Below are positions 1-10,749 of a stretch of DNA of 64,000 nt, piece by piece (the stretch's first letter is position 1; the number at the start of each line of letters is the position of its first letter). The translations under genes were made by a program, and so were the position numbers. The stretch is from NCBI GenBank assembly GCA_963575745.1, contig CAUYUJ010009557.1, forward strand, positions 257,501 through 321,500. Reading direction: 5' to 3'. Below the pieces are notes generated by a model. That model had not been told where the DNA came from, made no database searches, and saw nothing but the letters and a program-made list of their open reading frames with translations. The DNA comes from Prorocentrum cordatum. Lineage: Eukaryota; Sar; Dinophyceae; Prorocentrales; Prorocentraceae.

Positions 1-59
1 CCGTTCAATAAAAGGCATGCCACGACTGACCCTCCTCCGACGCCTGCTTCCCTCCGCCG

Positions 60-159
60 ACTGGCCTCCTCCTCCTCCTCCTCCTCCTCCTCCTCCTCCT
101 CTTGCTCCTCCTCCTCCTCCTCCTCCTCCTCCTCCTCCTCCTCTCCTCCTCCTCCTCCT

Positions 160-193
<34 letters not shown>

Positions 194-235
194 TCCTCCC
201 CCCCCCTCCTCCTCCTCCCCCTCCTCCTCCGCTTG
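60..235. repeat. (TCC)n tract
   Basis: Imperfect TCC trinucleotide run on the plus strand (GGA on minus), flanked by related short sequences around GCATGCC at 17-30 and 235-245. It probably lies in the intron after TIP41 exon 7. It gives long Ser, Leu, Pro, Gly, Glu or Arg frames that are not genes. Confidence 0.9.
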
Positions 236-299
236 CATGCCCCGACTGGCTGCCCTCCGCCGACGCGGCGGCGACGGGCGGCGGCTGCCTCCGCACGTC

Positions 300-461
300 C
301 TCCGGGCCAAGGAGGGCCGTGCCCGAGCTGCACTGCGAGACGTGCGGGCTGGCCTCGGGCGCCACGCCGCGCCGCCGCAGGGCCTCGTAGCTCGCCTCGC
401 GCCAGGTCCACTCGCGCAGCATGTGGTCGGCGTCCAGGCTGCAATAGAAACGTGTGGCCAC
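300..461 (-). CDS. TIP41: TIP41-like protein, exon 7 (3' continuation outside window)
   Basis: The exon starts after CAGAG followed by GTG and reads VATRFYCSLDADHM, then LREWTWREASYEALRRRG, matching the family's DTRxYHE...MLREYTxRE block. The frame stays open to the window edge but becomes a polyglycine (GGA) tract below about 235. A GAG|GA donor at 300/299 is a plausible exon end, because the next bases look like repeat. The last 30-50 residues of the family are missing here and should lie on another exon. Confidence 0.85.
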
Positions 462-1819
462 CTCTGCACAGAGGTTGGACCTGAACGTCGTTTTTCGTTT
501 TGTTGCCGTTTTGGTTCCTCGTTCTGCTCTGCCTGTTTTCCTGTGCCTCCCTGCCACAACGAAAAACCAAACACAGCCGAACTCCAGCAGAGCAGCGTTT
601 AGGTCCCGCCCTGCCTCCGCAGCAGGCTCGCGCCAGAACGACGGGCGCACTGGCTTCTGGCACCGAAAGGGTCGCTCAGCCTCTGGAACGAACGCGGCTG
701 TCAGACGGTGCAATTCTCTCGATGTCGGCGGAGCCCGGGTCACCGACGGCCATCAATCTTGAACGCCCGCGCAAGGGTCGCCACCACACCATGTCGACCC
801 GACACAAACCTACCGCATGCGGGGGTCACCTGTACAACACAACCGTGCCTTGCCAGAGCCATCCTAGGCACCTCCCCCTCTGTGTACCATCCTTCAGCCG
901 ATGAACATCGATGCAATAAACACTGTTCAACCATCGGGGGCACCTGCCCCAGAGAGGCTGGATAATCTATACCTTGACGTGCCACTGCCTGTGCAATAAA
1001 CTTACCTGTGGGACCGTATATGTATGCTGTCCTTCGTCCGCAAATTCCTGGGGCCCAGGATCTCCCTGGGCAGGCACGGTGGGTGGTACATGTCGGGTGC
1101 CTCGGCGGCTCAATAATGGGGCCCTCATGGATGGGGCCCTAAGGACGGGGCCTCAAACAATGTAACATCAAGTCAGGCGATCCCTTCATATCCTTAGGGC
1201 CCCATTCCTCGGGACTCCATCGTTACACCACCGAGTGCCTTATGTGGACATCGCAGAACAGTCTATGTTATATCTGTCTTTGTCAGCCAAGTCCTGGGGC
1301 CCAGAATGGGCCCTGGCTGGGCATGGTGGTGATGTATGTCAGGTGCCGTTTGGGAGGAGGAGGAAGAGGAGGAGGAGGACGAGCAGGAGGAGGAGGGAAG
1401 AGGAGGAGGAGGAGGAGGAGGAGGAAAAGGAGGAGGAGGAGGGAGGAGGAGGAATAGGAGGAGGAGGAGGAGAGGGACGAGGAGGAGGAGGAGGGAGGAG
1501 AATGAGGAGGAATAGGAGGAGGAGGAGGAGAGAGGAGGAGGAGGAGGAGGAGGAGAAGAGGAGGAGAGGAGGAGGAGGAGGAGGAGGAGGAGGAGGAGGA
1601 GGAGGAGGAGGAGGAGGAGGGGGGACGAGCAGGGAGGGTGAGAAGGAGGATGAGGAGGAGGGAGGAGAATGAGGAGGAATAGGGAGGAGGAGGAGGAGGA
1701 GGAAGAGGAGGAGGAGGAGGGGCACGAGGAGGGAGGGTGAGAAGGAGGAGGACGACGACGAAGAGAGGGAACCGAAGGGCGAAGGCAGCGGATTGGGACT
1801 TTGGATTATGGGTGGACAC
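462..1819 (-). other. TIP41 intron 6
   Basis: 1358 bases with a GAG|GTGTCC donor and a GCAGAG|GTGGCC acceptor. The first 80 bases (1819-1740) and 462-1340 contain no recognisable coding; 1344-1740 is a GGA tract. About 985-1120 and 1255-1345 share GGGCCCAGxATxGxCC...GGGCA-type segments, a short diverged duplication. Confidence 0.75.
1344..1740. repeat. (GGA)n tract
   Basis: About 400 bases of nearly pure purine GGA repeats with AGGAGGAAT interruptions around 1450, 1500 and 1670. They lie inside TIP41 intron 6. Confidence 0.9.
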
Positions 1820-1951
1820 CTCCCGCAGCAGGACGTTGTCCACCCTCAGCTCGCACAGCAGCAGCGCGAACCAGAAAGTGGGCATCACGCGGACCCGCAC
1901 GCTCGACCGGCAGAGGCCGAAGTCCGAGAGCTCGTCCTCCCAGAAGAGCAC
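1820..1951 (-). CDS. TIP41: TIP41-like protein, exon 6
   Basis: Forty-four codons: VLFWEDELSD, VRVRVMPTFWFALL and LRVDNVLLRE. This is the most conserved TIP41 signature (LFEDEL, SVKIRVMPSxFF, LRVDGVL). The acceptor is ATTTGGAG followed by GTG; the donor is CGGGAG followed by GTGTCC. Upstream in the same intron, palindrome P1 ends within about 10 bases of the acceptor. Confidence 0.93.
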
Positions 1952-1961
1952 CTCCAAATGG

Positions 1962-2121
1962 AAACATTAACTTTTTGGCGCTCCGAGCAGATTTCTTGGA
2001 TCCGCGCTGGACCCCCCTCCCCGGCGCGCGGAGCGTGCCAGGGGCGGCGCCGGAGGCGCCGCCAGGGGTGTCCAGCGCCGATCCGAGAGATCTGCGCGGA
2101 CCTCAGAGTTTTTATGTTTGT
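1962..2121. repeat. Palindromic element family P, copy P1
   Basis: Long hairpin. Its right arm reads GCGCCGATCCGAGAGATCTG CGCGGACCTCAGAGTTTTTATG and is matched by a degraded left arm; the centre holds GGGGCGGCGCCGGAGGCGCC. It abuts the TIP41 exon 6 acceptor on the minus strand (exon starts at 1951). Related copies are P2-P7. Confidence 0.88.
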
Positions 2122-2599
2122 ATGCCGTTTTTCGTGCCCCTGCTCCTCCCTCCCAGGGAAGCGGAGGAGGCGGGGGAGGAGGACAGCAGAGGAGGCAGGG
2201 GAGGAGGCAGCGATAAAAACTGAGGGGCAACGATAGAGGGGGGGGAACTGGCATACGGGGGGCGCATCGACCTGGAATCGGCGATACATCGCCGACAGAT
2301 CGGCGATCGGCACCTGATGGCCAATCACCATGTTGCTGGGCGGGGTGGGGCTGTCGGGCCCCTTATGGGCGATCAATGGGCGATTGGGGGTCGATGCATC
2401 CCCCGTATTCCTTTCCCCCCTATAGTTGCCCCTGAAAAACGGGGATCTCTGAGATCTAACACGTCTGGAGGATGTACCGGGCGCCACGGTCTTTTCAGAG
2501 CGTCCTGGAACGTTCTGAGAGCCTTCCAAAACGCTCTGAAAAGATTTCTCCCTGTCCGAATCTTATGTTGCATCCTCGGGGAACCTTGTCTGTCCCGTC

Positions 2600-2725
2600 G
2601 CGGTCCTATCCACGTCGAATCCGTGTCGAATCCATGTCGGACTGGTCGAATCCGTGTCGAATCCCTATCAAACACGGGTCGAATCCATGCCAAGTCCGCG
2701 TCGAATCCGCATCAAGCCTGCGTCG
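2600..2725. repeat. Short tandem repeat (GTCGAATCC-like)
   Basis: About ten imperfect copies of a 12-18 base unit containing GTCGAATCC(G/A)TGTCG. It is intronic and has no coding support. Confidence 0.7.
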
Positions 2726-2960
2726 GACACAAACGAAAAGACACCAATTTTTGGGACAGGCGAGGTCCCTCGAAGATGCAACGTAACGAGTCCCCCCCGA
2801 CCAGAAGCCAACAAAAACAATAACAAACTGCAACAAATCAACTTCCTAACGACTGCGCGAATGCCGTGGTTCGGCGCTGGACCCCTTCCGCACAAACCCT
2901 TCCTCAGCGCATGGCGCGCACCGGCGACGACGCCAGGGGCGTCGCCACGGGCAGATCCTA

Positions 2961-3083
2961 TTCCTCCTTCTCCTCCTCCTCCTCCTCCTCCTCCTCCTCC
3001 TCCTCCTATTCCTCCTCTTCCTCCTCCTCATCCTCCTCATCATCTTCCTCCTCCTCCTCCTCCTCCTCCTCCTCCTCCTGGTC
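2961..3083. repeat. (TCC)n tract
   Basis: Pyrimidine trinucleotide run in TIP41 intron 5, with ATT and CATCAT interruptions. Confidence 0.88.
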
Positions 3084-3184
3084 CTGAGGGGGCCCAGACC
3101 TCCAAGTTCCCCAATCAGAACTTGCCTCTGTTAGGGGTCCTAGCGGACTCATATGGTTAGGTTAGGTTTGCCGCCGATTTTCGC

Positions 3185-3420
3185 TGCAAGCCTGGGGGTG
3201 CCCGGGGGTGAGGTTGGCCGCCGATTTTCGCTGCACGCCCGGATGCCCGGGGGGTGACAGGGGGTGCACGGGTGCCTGGGTGCCCGGGTGCCCGGGCGTG
3301 CCCGGGCGTGCCCGGGGTGCCCTATAGCCCAATAACCCTACAACTCTATAGCCCTATAGCTCTATAGCCCTATAGCTCAATAGCCCTATAGCCCCCTAGC
3401 CATATAACCCTGATTGGGTG
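3185..3420. repeat. GTGCCCGGG and CTATAGCC minisatellites
   Basis: A GC-rich run of GTGCCCGGG units (about 3195-3325) changes abruptly into AT-richer CTATAGCCCTATAG units (3325-3405). CTATAG is itself palindromic. Two adjacent GCCGATTTTCGCTGCA copies stand at 3170 and 3220. Confidence 0.85.
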
Positions 3421-4420
3421 TTTTCTCCGGTATCATATGTTTTGTTGGTCGGTTGCCCTCGAAACCTCGGGGGCTCTGCCGTGCTCTTGCTCGTGGGGCT
3501 TGGCTGTGCTACTGCTCGCTGAGAGTGCCTGACGCGTGTGCGGAGCTACACTGCTAATGCCACGCTCTCCTGCGGCTCTGCGGTGTTCCTGGTCTGGACG
3601 CCCACCGCTTGAGGCGGCGAGGAGCTCGAGAGACCCACCCAGCAACTGGTTGCGCGAAGGAGTAGCTCGGCTGCTCGAAGGAGTAGCTCGGCTGCACGAA
3701 CGAGACTGACGTCATGATAAAACTGGCTCAGGATACGCTCCAGGCTTTCCAAAGGAACCAGCGGCGCAGCTGGTGTGGAACATTGGGAGATATGGGAAAT
3801 CCTGTTTCCTGGCACGTATCATTCTCATGACCTCCTGCCCCCCTGAGCTCTGGAACAGCCATCTGGGGACCACCCCAGTGTGACCGCACCTCTCCCAGGG
3901 CGCGCTCTGACGAGGACTCCGAGACGAAGCCAGCCGCGGCGACTGGAGAAAGGCAGCGGTATAGGTATCGCCTCCCCCTCTCAATGTTTGTCCCCAGTAG
4001 TGGCCTCACAAACGGGGTGCGAGTAGATGGGGTCGGAGGATCGCGCTGGATCGGTATCGCGTCGCCGACGCATCAGCCATGCGTCGATAAAGTCGGGGAT
4101 GGATTGGCGCGGTCGGCCTCCAGAATCTCATGAAATCGGGATTCACATCGAGCCGCATCGCCGATGCATCGGTAATGTGCCCCGATCCTCTAACCCCTTC
4201 CACTCGAAGCACTTGGAACTCATCTGGAAGGCCTATACCCCAATGGAAATGAATGTGACTTTTGGAGGTCGCGTTCAAAAATCGTTCTGGGGACTTCCTG
4301 GGGGTAATTGTTCACCCCAAATCCGTTTCTGACAATCCGGGGGCCCCAAAAAAGTCCCCCGGAGGCCGGAAACGACGAACAACCCGAGGCGACGAACACA
4401 AACGAATCGACCTTGCCTAA

Positions 4421-4554
4421 TGGGCCTGTTTTCCACCACCACCACCACCAGAAGTTGGATGGGGAGGGGGTCCTCCTCCTCCTCCTCCTCCGCCTCCTCC
4501 TCCTCCTTCCCTCCTCCAACTTATGGTGGTGGTGATGGTAGAAAACACGCCCTT
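4421..4554. repeat. Palindromic element family Z, copy Z1
   Basis: Terminal inverted repeats read GGGCCTGTTTTCCACCACCA on the left and GGTGGTGGTGATGGTAGAAA on the right. Next inside are GAAGTTGGA and its partner TCCAACTTA, and a TCC-rich loop. It starts 26 bases inside the intron that follows TIP41 exon 5. Family members are Z2, Z2b, Z3 and Z4. Confidence 0.92.
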
Positions 4555-4580
4555 CATTGCCAAGGCAGTGCAGACCCCGC

Positions 4581-4739
4581 CTCGTCGTACCAGTGGATCT
4601 CGTCCTGCCTTCGCAACAGCTCCCACGGCAGCTCCTCGGCCTCGCCGTCCGCCTCGCCGCCGGTCGGCTCCTCCGCAGGGCCGCCGCCGCGGACGACGCC
4701 GCCCCAGTAAGGCGTGCTGCACGTCCAGTCGCTCGTGGC
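4581..4739 (-). CDS. TIP41: TIP41-like protein, exon 5
   Basis: Fifty-three codons. ATSDWTCSTPYWG matches the family's YDWTYTTPYKG strand. A Gly/Glu linker follows, then LPWELLRRQDEIHWYDE, the strongly conserved helix before the V-L-L-F-E-D-E-L motif. The exon ends exactly at GACGAG with a GC donor at 4580-4579, and exon 6 supplies VLFWEDEL, giving an uninterrupted conserved block. Palindrome Z1 begins 26 bases into the intron. The linker is longer than in animal and yeast proteins. Confidence 0.92.
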
Positions 4740-4886
4740 CTCGGGCGTTGCCAAGGGGGGGGGAGGGGCAAGGGGGGGGGGGCGATGAGCGTTCGTGCTC
4801 CTTTTGGGCTCCAAGAGGCGCACCTTGCTTCCCCCGCCCCCCCCATTTCCCCATTTATCGCCCCTCGTTGCGCAGCACCCGATGGC
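4740..4886 (-). other. TIP41 intron 4 (147 bases)
   Basis: GGAG|GCCATC donor and CCGAG|GCCACG acceptor, so GAGGCCA occurs at both ends. The interior has inverted GGGGCGAT / ATCGCCCC arms and G- and C-runs, suggesting a hairpin. Its length is a multiple of three and it lacks stops in the host frame. Confidence 0.7.
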
Positions 4887-4940
4887 CTCCAGCTCCACCA
4901 CGTCTGGGATGTCGGAGCGGGGCTTCCACCTGCCCGCCAC
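4887..4940 (-). CDS. TIP41: TIP41-like protein, exon 4 (54 bases)
   Basis: Eighteen codons: VAGRWKPRSDIPDVVELE. This is the V-A-x-x-W-x-x-S-R helix region that precedes the DWT(F/Y)TT strand in the family. The acceptor is CCAGAGAG followed by GTG; the donor is GGAG followed by GC. The intron after it is only 147 bases. It is a multiple of three with no in-frame stop, so a retained-intron reading would also be open. Confidence 0.85.
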
Positions 4941-5157
4941 CTCTCTGGCGCGCCGAAGAGGGGGGGGAGGGCAGGAGGGTCAAACACAAGTAGCATCAGA
5001 AACACTGAATGCAACTTGAGGTCGAATGTTCGTTTCGCACAAGATCGTAGTACTCAAGTCGGGGGAAGAAGGGGGTTGGCCGAGAAGTGTTCCCGAACGA
5101 GGGCGAGTGGGGGGAGGGCAGGGAACGCACGGAGAGAGGACGAGAGGGCCATGTAAG

Positions 5158-5225
5158 CACACACACACACGTAAACACGCACACAATTACACAACACACA
5201 AACACAAACACACACACACACACAC
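5158..5225. repeat. (CA)n microsatellite
   Basis: Imperfect CA-rich run on the plus strand, with ACACAC and AAACAC variants. It lies in TIP41 intron 3. Confidence 0.9.
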
Positions 5226-5786
5226 TAATCCCCACCCGCTCCCTCGACGCACCAACACCCAAACAACTCGAGAACCGAGCGCCTGGTCGGACGAGAGAGG
5301 GGGGATAGCGTAAGGGGTGTTAGCGAATCAGCTCGCTTGGTTTTCCTGGTGACTACCTACTAGACCACCCCAAGCCAATCCAAAGACCAACATTTTGGGT
5401 TAAGGGGGAGACGGGTTACACATGTGTTTTTGTTCAATGTTCCCCGACGCCCTTCCACTGGAAATGGAGGGCAAAACGGGGCCTTTGGGTTGGGTTGGGA
5501 TGGCTAGCTGTGCGGTGACCTGGCGCCTCCCGGCGCCGGAGGCACGTCGACGGCACGGCCATAACTGGCTGCATGCAACAGATGTCGTAACCCCCCCTTG
5601 CCCAAACCTCCCCTCTCTGGGGTTGTCAAGAGGTGTTCCTGGCTTCTGGAGATCTCGGCTTTGCGCGCCGTAGTGAAGCTTTCCTAATTAGAAGGGCCGC
5701 AGGGCTGTGAGGCAAGCTGCTGAGAAACCCTCGGTCCCTTGCAAGAAGGCCCCTGCCTGCTATCGGACGCACGCTAACATGGATTA

Positions 5787-5826
5787 GGGATCCGTGGATC
5801 TGGCGCGCAGGCGCCAGATCCACGGA
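5787..5826. repeat. Near-perfect 17-base inverted repeat
   Basis: GATCCGTGGATCTGGCGC is followed almost at once by GCGCCAGATCCACGGACC, forming a tight hairpin. No associated gene is visible. Confidence 0.8.
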
Positions 5827-6039
5827 CCGGGGAAGGTGTCCCCCGACAGATTTATCCGCCGCGAATGCCCATCCAACACACCGAAAGCCACACTGAGTCT
5901 TCCCGAGCGGCCAGTCAGCTTGCTGACTGTCCGCGGCGCCGTCTGTCAGCTCGAGGGGCTGCAGGAGACGGAGCGGTGGAATTCATATGGTCCCAACCCT
6001 ACGCGTCCAGATGTGTTTGGGAATCGCACTTTCGTCAGA

Positions 6040-6995
6040 TTATCCTGCCCTCCAGAAATTCAATTCTTTCGGAGCGAAGAAAAGCAACAGACGCAGCGCC
6101 GAAGCGCCGCGCAGCAAGGGTTCACCAATCTTGACTGGGACCCGCATATCGGCCCTCACCGGTTCCACCCATTGCATATGCATTGCTGACCGGCTTCCTT
6201 GACTCTCAGGGGCTGGGCGAGGAAATGTTAAAAGACGCCATCGCTTCGGAAACATTGGGAAATCTCGAGGAAAGCAAAAATCAGCCTGCCTCGTGATCTG
6301 AACACCCGCTTTACAATCGACCCGATCCCCAGACATGGTCGGCTTGACCGATGGTCGCACCGCAGTCTGAAAACCACCGCCAAAGGGCCCATACGGAGCG
6401 GGAGGATGAAGGAGGAGTAAGAGTTTGGACAACCTGGCTCGCGGCTCAAGATCCCCGCTCTGTCAGCAAGGCAGCAATGACGCTGGGAAGTCGCTTAGGA
6501 TATCCATCGCGGAGGCTTGTGCTTTTGCTCGCGAGCACGACTTCCCAGATTGATCCCTCTTTGATTCCCGACCATCCTGAGGTGTTGGGTCCTCGTTCTG
6601 AAGAGACAGCGCCCCACTTCACACCTACTCCTCCGCCTCCCCTGCCTTGCGGACCTCACACCTGCAATTGCATTTCGCCAAGTTAATGTGCTCGTGAACA
6701 CAACAACCAGCTTGGCCCTGCTTCAACTTGATGCGCATCGACCAAACACGCAATGAACTATGACATGATTTACAACATGTGTTAGATTGGCGCCAGGCAA
6801 GAGTGAACGGGTCGGATGACAAAGAAGCGCGCAACTTCATACACAATTGCATATTCGGAACAATCGCCACGCTATTAGAAACATCTGGCCGGCTTGGCCT
6901 GTGGTCGCACCGCAGTCTGAAAACCACTGCCCAGGTGGCCCATACGGAGCGGGAGGCGGAGGGCGAGTTCGGGCGACCAGGCTCGCGGCTCAAAG
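6040..6995. other. Two diverged copies of a ~100-base segment in non-coding sequence
   Basis: GGTCGCACCGCAGTCTGAAAACCACCGCC...CATACGGAGCGGGAGG...GGCTCGCGGCTCAA occurs near 6350-6450 and again near 6900-6995, followed by GCTCTGTCAGCAA. The two copies are about 540 bases apart in direct orientation, so this is a local duplication. No reliable protein was seen. Confidence 0.75.
6567..6616. repeat. Tag F, copy F1 (inverted)
   Basis: CCCGACCATCCTGAGGTGTT with GGGTCCTCGTTCTGAAGAG, the reverse complement type of F2. It is followed by a pyrimidine-rich segment. Confidence 0.82.
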
Positions 6996-7080
6996 CCTCA
7001 GCTCTGTCAGCAAAGCAGCAACGACTCCCGCTCGGCGTCGGAAGGCAAGACCTACATTGAAGCAGCTTCTCCGATATTGT

Positions 7081-8300
7081 CTAATTGCACCAGAAAAACT
7101 GGAGAGCCATAGCGTTCACCACGAACTCGGCAGGCTTTAGGGGCACCGTGCTGGCAAGTATGGATGTCCCGTCAACATTGACCATCACGCTCATCCACCA
7201 CCGCGCCAGGACTTCGGAATACCTGACATGGACAAGTGCAAGTGTCACATTATATTTGGCAAGCTGATTTCTCAACGCACGGCAAAATCGATCTCGTCTG
7301 ATCTGCCTACCATCTACACTCCGATGTGACGAGTTCATCCGACCCGGCTTGACCAAATCAACGTCATAATCTCCGTTTCCACCGCATCGAAGGGGAATGA
7401 CAATAGCACAGCCGCGTAATATCGCTCGGGTACCAAATTTTGCATGCCATATTTTCGACTATGATCGATTTAGACAGAAAACGTGTAGGTATGCAGCATG
7501 AAAGAGGTACACCAACGTGGAGATTCGAGTGAACGTTGTGCGCTATATCGAATCCTTGTCGACCGACGAGGCTGCCGTAATGAACTGCGACGACGGCGTG
7601 CCAAGACCCACATGATGCCTAATGCAAGAGCAACGTCCCTCCGGAGTAAAGAGAGCCACACACCCGCCACAGGACAGGGCAATCAAAACCCTTGGATCCC
7701 AGAACCGCAAAGCAACGTTGCAATATCCAGGCCCATTCTACCTACCACTCAGAGTTGCAATACCACTCCAGGCCTCCAGGCCCAAAATCACCCAAGGAAT
7801 CAAGGAAGAAACAATAGCATTCGTAATCGCCGATAGCCAGCACCACCACTCAGCATGGGCATCGGAAAATAATGCAGCCATTACACAAATGCCCGTGTGA
7901 CAATGTCTGGGCAACTTTTTAAAGTATTTCGTCTTGTCAGAGAAAGCGAGTCTTTGTCCAGGACAGGGAAGAGACCAACTTGCTCTGGCAGACTTAACTT
8001 GCGGCCGCTGACCGCACTGTCCTGCGTGGAATCAGCATGCAAGGGCACGAAGAGCATTACGGCGAAGCACACGACGAACTTCCTCAAAATATCCTGCGCG
8101 TGCAGACGATGCGCGCTAATGCCACGCACGGCGCAGATAAAATAGCGCTCAGGCCTGCCCACGGGCATCGGTCCACCAGAGTTGGTTTCCAAGGGCGTGG
8201 CCACGCACTGGAATTTCGAATCGACTCTTGAGTCTCGAGCCAGAATGGCTACGAAAGGTACCCCCTGGCAGATGAAACCAGCGCATGGAGCGCGCCCATG
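7081..8300 (-). pseudogene. Possible decayed protein gene, unidentified
   Basis: Two minus-strand frames look protein-like but are offset and not closed by splice signals. One around 8230-7880 includes DILRKFVVCFAVMLFVPLHA, a probable membrane-type segment. The other around 7356-7081 includes NQLAKYNVTLALVHVRYSEV. Base composition is less GC-rich than the TIP41 and ankyrin exons. It lies inside TIP41 intron 3. It may be a degenerate transposable-element or nested gene relic; no family was recognised. Confidence 0.25.
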
Positions 8301-8434
8301 TCGTGTGGAAGCGATACCCGTCGCCAGTCCACGCGCGTTTGAACCCGTTCTTGCGTGCCCTCGACTCTGGGACCCCCCCCCTGGCTCGTGCGAAACCCGC
8401 CGCGCGCCGCCGACCTCTTCCTCCATTCCTTCGA

Positions 8435-8520
8435 CCTCGTCTTCCTCCTCCTCCTCCTCCTCCTCCTCCTCCTCGTCCTCCTCCTCCTCCTCCTCATCCT
8501 CCTCCTCGTATCCTTCTCCT
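8435..8520. repeat. (TCC)n tract
   Basis: Pyrimidine-rich TCC run with TCG and TCA interruptions inside TIP41 intron 3. Confidence 0.85.
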
Positions 8521-8689
8521 CCGTCTCCTCATCTCATCCCTCCGAGAAACCTCACCCTGGGGGGATCGATAGCTCGCGCCAGGCTGCTCCTGGATGGTCC
8601 CGTGGGGCCCGCGACAGAAACGGCCGCTGCAAACCGAACAGGGTGACACATCTCTGTCACGCTCTTTGGTCAAGCCATTCCGTGGGGGC

Positions 8690-9372
8690 GGAAGCCAGAT
8701 CCATACCCCCGGCCTCGCGGGCCGGGCCCATGAGCCGCGACCGGGTTTTTTTTTCCGCGGATGCCCCGCACGGAACGTGTCCCGGCGACCGCGCACCTGC
8801 GCGATCGCGCCCGAGACTCCAAACAGCGAGGCCACGGAAAGGAAGGCGCTCGCTGCTTGTAGTACGCATTGGATGTCCGGGCCCCCCCCGATGTCTTCCG
8901 CAGAGGCTCGCGGCAGCCTCGGGAGGCCCCGGGAAGGCCGGCCACAGGGCCCGAGGGCCTGGAACGACCCAAACCACACTCATCTTCGGAGGAAAGCCAA
9001 CTCGCCGTCGCTCGGCCGCCCATCTCCCCTGCATGGTTTGGTTTCGTGCGTGCTTTTGCTCCGTGATGATCCAGGCTGCTCTTCGATGGCACGCGCACTC
9101 GCCGAGGAAACATGCGCACGTGCGAGCGATGCCACGCCAGTGGGGTCAACGGCGGCTCTGCCGCCCGGCCCGAAGCTGCCGAACATAGGTCCCCGGGGCC
9201 TCTCCTGGGGTCTGCCCCGCCCCCTCCGTCGATGCGGGCCAGGCCGTGGCGACGGAGAAGTCACCAGGCTCGGCGGTGGCCAAACCTCCCTTGAGAGTGA
9301 AAACGGCCTAGGACCGAAAGCGCTGGACCGGCAAAAATGACGGCCGCGACGCCCTCTCGCGAACCGAACACG
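8690..9372. repeat. Dispersed repeat family E, copy 1
   Basis: A composite of two pieces repeated elsewhere. The part at 8690-8830 matches in inverted orientation around 11357-11440 and 11680-11740 (GGCCCGGCCCGCGAGGCCG). The part at 9020-9372 matches 19280-19400 and 19056-19150, including GCCGCGACGCCCTCTCGCG. The protein-like frame over 8730-8900 belongs to the repeat. Confidence 0.75.
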
Positions 9373-9379
9373 GCCAACT

Positions 9380-9708
9380 CGCCGCCGCTGTCTCGCCTGG
9401 CCCTCCCTCGACATCCGAGGGCCCACCTTTAAGTCGGGCCGGTCCCCCTACAGGGGGATTTTGGGCGACAAATGACGCATACGAGCCAACTACAAAAAAC
9501 AACCAAAACATATAAAAAAAAACATATTATGTTTTGACTATCCTCCTTAAATGTCCCCCTGTAGAGGGACAGGCCAGACTTAACGCTAATCGACGGGGAG
9601 ACGGGGAGGGCCGCCGCTGGCTCGCCTGGCCCTCCCTCGACACCCGAGGGCCCACCTTTAAGTCGGGCCTGTCCCCCTACAGGAACATTTTGGGCGATCT
9701 CACAAAAC
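9380..9708. repeat. Palindromic element family O, half copy and full copy O1
   Basis: Full copy at about 9536-9708: TGTCCCCCTGTAGAGGGACA at the left end, GACTTAACGCTAATCGACGG inside, and GGCCTGTCCCCCTACAGG at the right. The termini are inverted repeats of each other. The piece at 9380-9478 is the right half of another copy. Confidence 0.88.
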
Positions 9709-10528
9709 AACATGCCCTCACATAGCAAACAAATGCTTGAACAAATCTCTAGACTTGGCTTCCGATGGGGGGTCTGAACTATAGAACCATCAGAATGCCA
9801 GCGCCGCGGGCGCAAAAAGTCTGGGACGGCGTGCATTTGCAAAACCGAATCGGCACACACTCATCTGAAAAGGGCCGAAATCCAATCTCCCAAATCAAAG
9901 TAGCACGTCTGGTCCGCGAGGGTGACCTCATGTATCACCGTTGCTACTGCGGGCTTGTACAAGAAGGATTGCTAAACCAGGGAGGTCGGTCTACCCTGGA
10001 CGAACTAGACCCCAAGATGCCCTAGAGTAGGCCCTACCCTAGGCCCCAGGAGGCCCGCCAACATATAACATAATGAAGCACACCTTACGCTAGCCTAGGA
10101 AAACTCAGAAGTTGGCGGGAAGTTTGTAATGCCGCAGGCAAACACGAGGCTTGGAAACTTATGCAACATGAAACAAGCCCCAACGCAGCCGCAGGGTGGG
10201 GAATGATTAATCCTCGCTACATTTCGCAAACGACCCTCGGCGAATAAGAACACGAGCAACCAACATTGAAATAACGAAAGCCGCGATCGCAACGTTGCAG
10301 TAGCTCTTTGCTAGCAGCTGCCATTGGCGACGTATTGTGCCACGAAACACCACCGAACAAAAGCTGTTATTGTTTTCGAAAACCGCGCAAAAAAAACTAT
10401 CGCGCCTACGCCATTGGAAATCGAAATTCTCTAAATTCGGATTCCAACTCCTGGCCGCCCGAAGAGATACCCCTATCCTCTAGTCATCCGCCCCTTCAGA
10501 CCCCCTATCGAATCCCAACTCTAGACTA
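9709..10528. other. Non-coding interval between O elements
   Basis: A moderately AT-richer stretch inside TIP41 intron 3. The plus frame at 9765-10025 (86 codons) has no recognisable domain, unusual codon use for this window and no splice support. Nothing else recognised. Confidence 0.6.
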
Positions 10529-10701
10529 TGTTTGACTATTCTTGAATGTCCCCCTGTAGAGGGAAAGGCCAGACTTAACGCTAATCGACGGGGGGACGGG
10601 GAGGGCCGCCGCTGTCTCGCCTGGCCCTCCCTCGACATCCGAGGGCCCACTTTTAAATCGGGCCTGTCCCCCTACAGGGGGATTTTGGGCGACAAATGGA
10701 A
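10529..10701. repeat. Palindromic element family O, copy O2
   Basis: Nearly identical to O1: GTCCCCCTGTAGAGGGAAAG left end, ATCGACGGGGGGACGGGGAG internal, CCTGTCCCCCTACAGGGGGA right end followed by TTTTGGGCGACAAATG. Confidence 0.9.
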
Positions 10702-10749
10702 AACTCTAACAAACTACTTTCAAATAGCCAGAAAAAATCCCCACAGACT

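Larger units (their letters stand above)
1952..4580 (-). other. TIP41 intron 5
   Basis: 2629 bases with a GAG|GCGGGG donor and a TTGGAG|GTG acceptor. It contains P1 at its 3' end, Z1 at its 5' end, a TCC tract (2961-3080) and GTGCCCGGG/CTATAGCC minisatellites (3185-3420). 2220-2900 and 3430-4420 contain no recognisable feature beyond GTCGAATCC-type short repeats near 2600-2720. Confidence 0.75.

Noticed and set aside
5-574. Overlapping long Gly/Glu/Arg/Pro frames at the left edge
   Set aside because: They translate the (TCC)n tract in different frames; the real coding strand here is the TIP41 exon 7 frame.
1283-1725. Long Ser/Leu/Pro frames at 1.3-1.7 kb
   Set aside because: Translation of a GGA run; only the first 44 residues of the frame ending at 1283 (bases 1951-1820) are TIP41 coding.
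7881-8426. 181-codon minus frame as an intact gene
   Set aside because: Only the middle looks protein-like and the start lies in a TCC run; kept as a low-confidence relic instead.
8730-8980. Protein-like minus frame with ASAFLSVASLFGVSGAIAQV
   Set aside because: The stretch is part of dispersed repeat E, with related sequence at 11.36-11.44 kb, and has no splice or family support.
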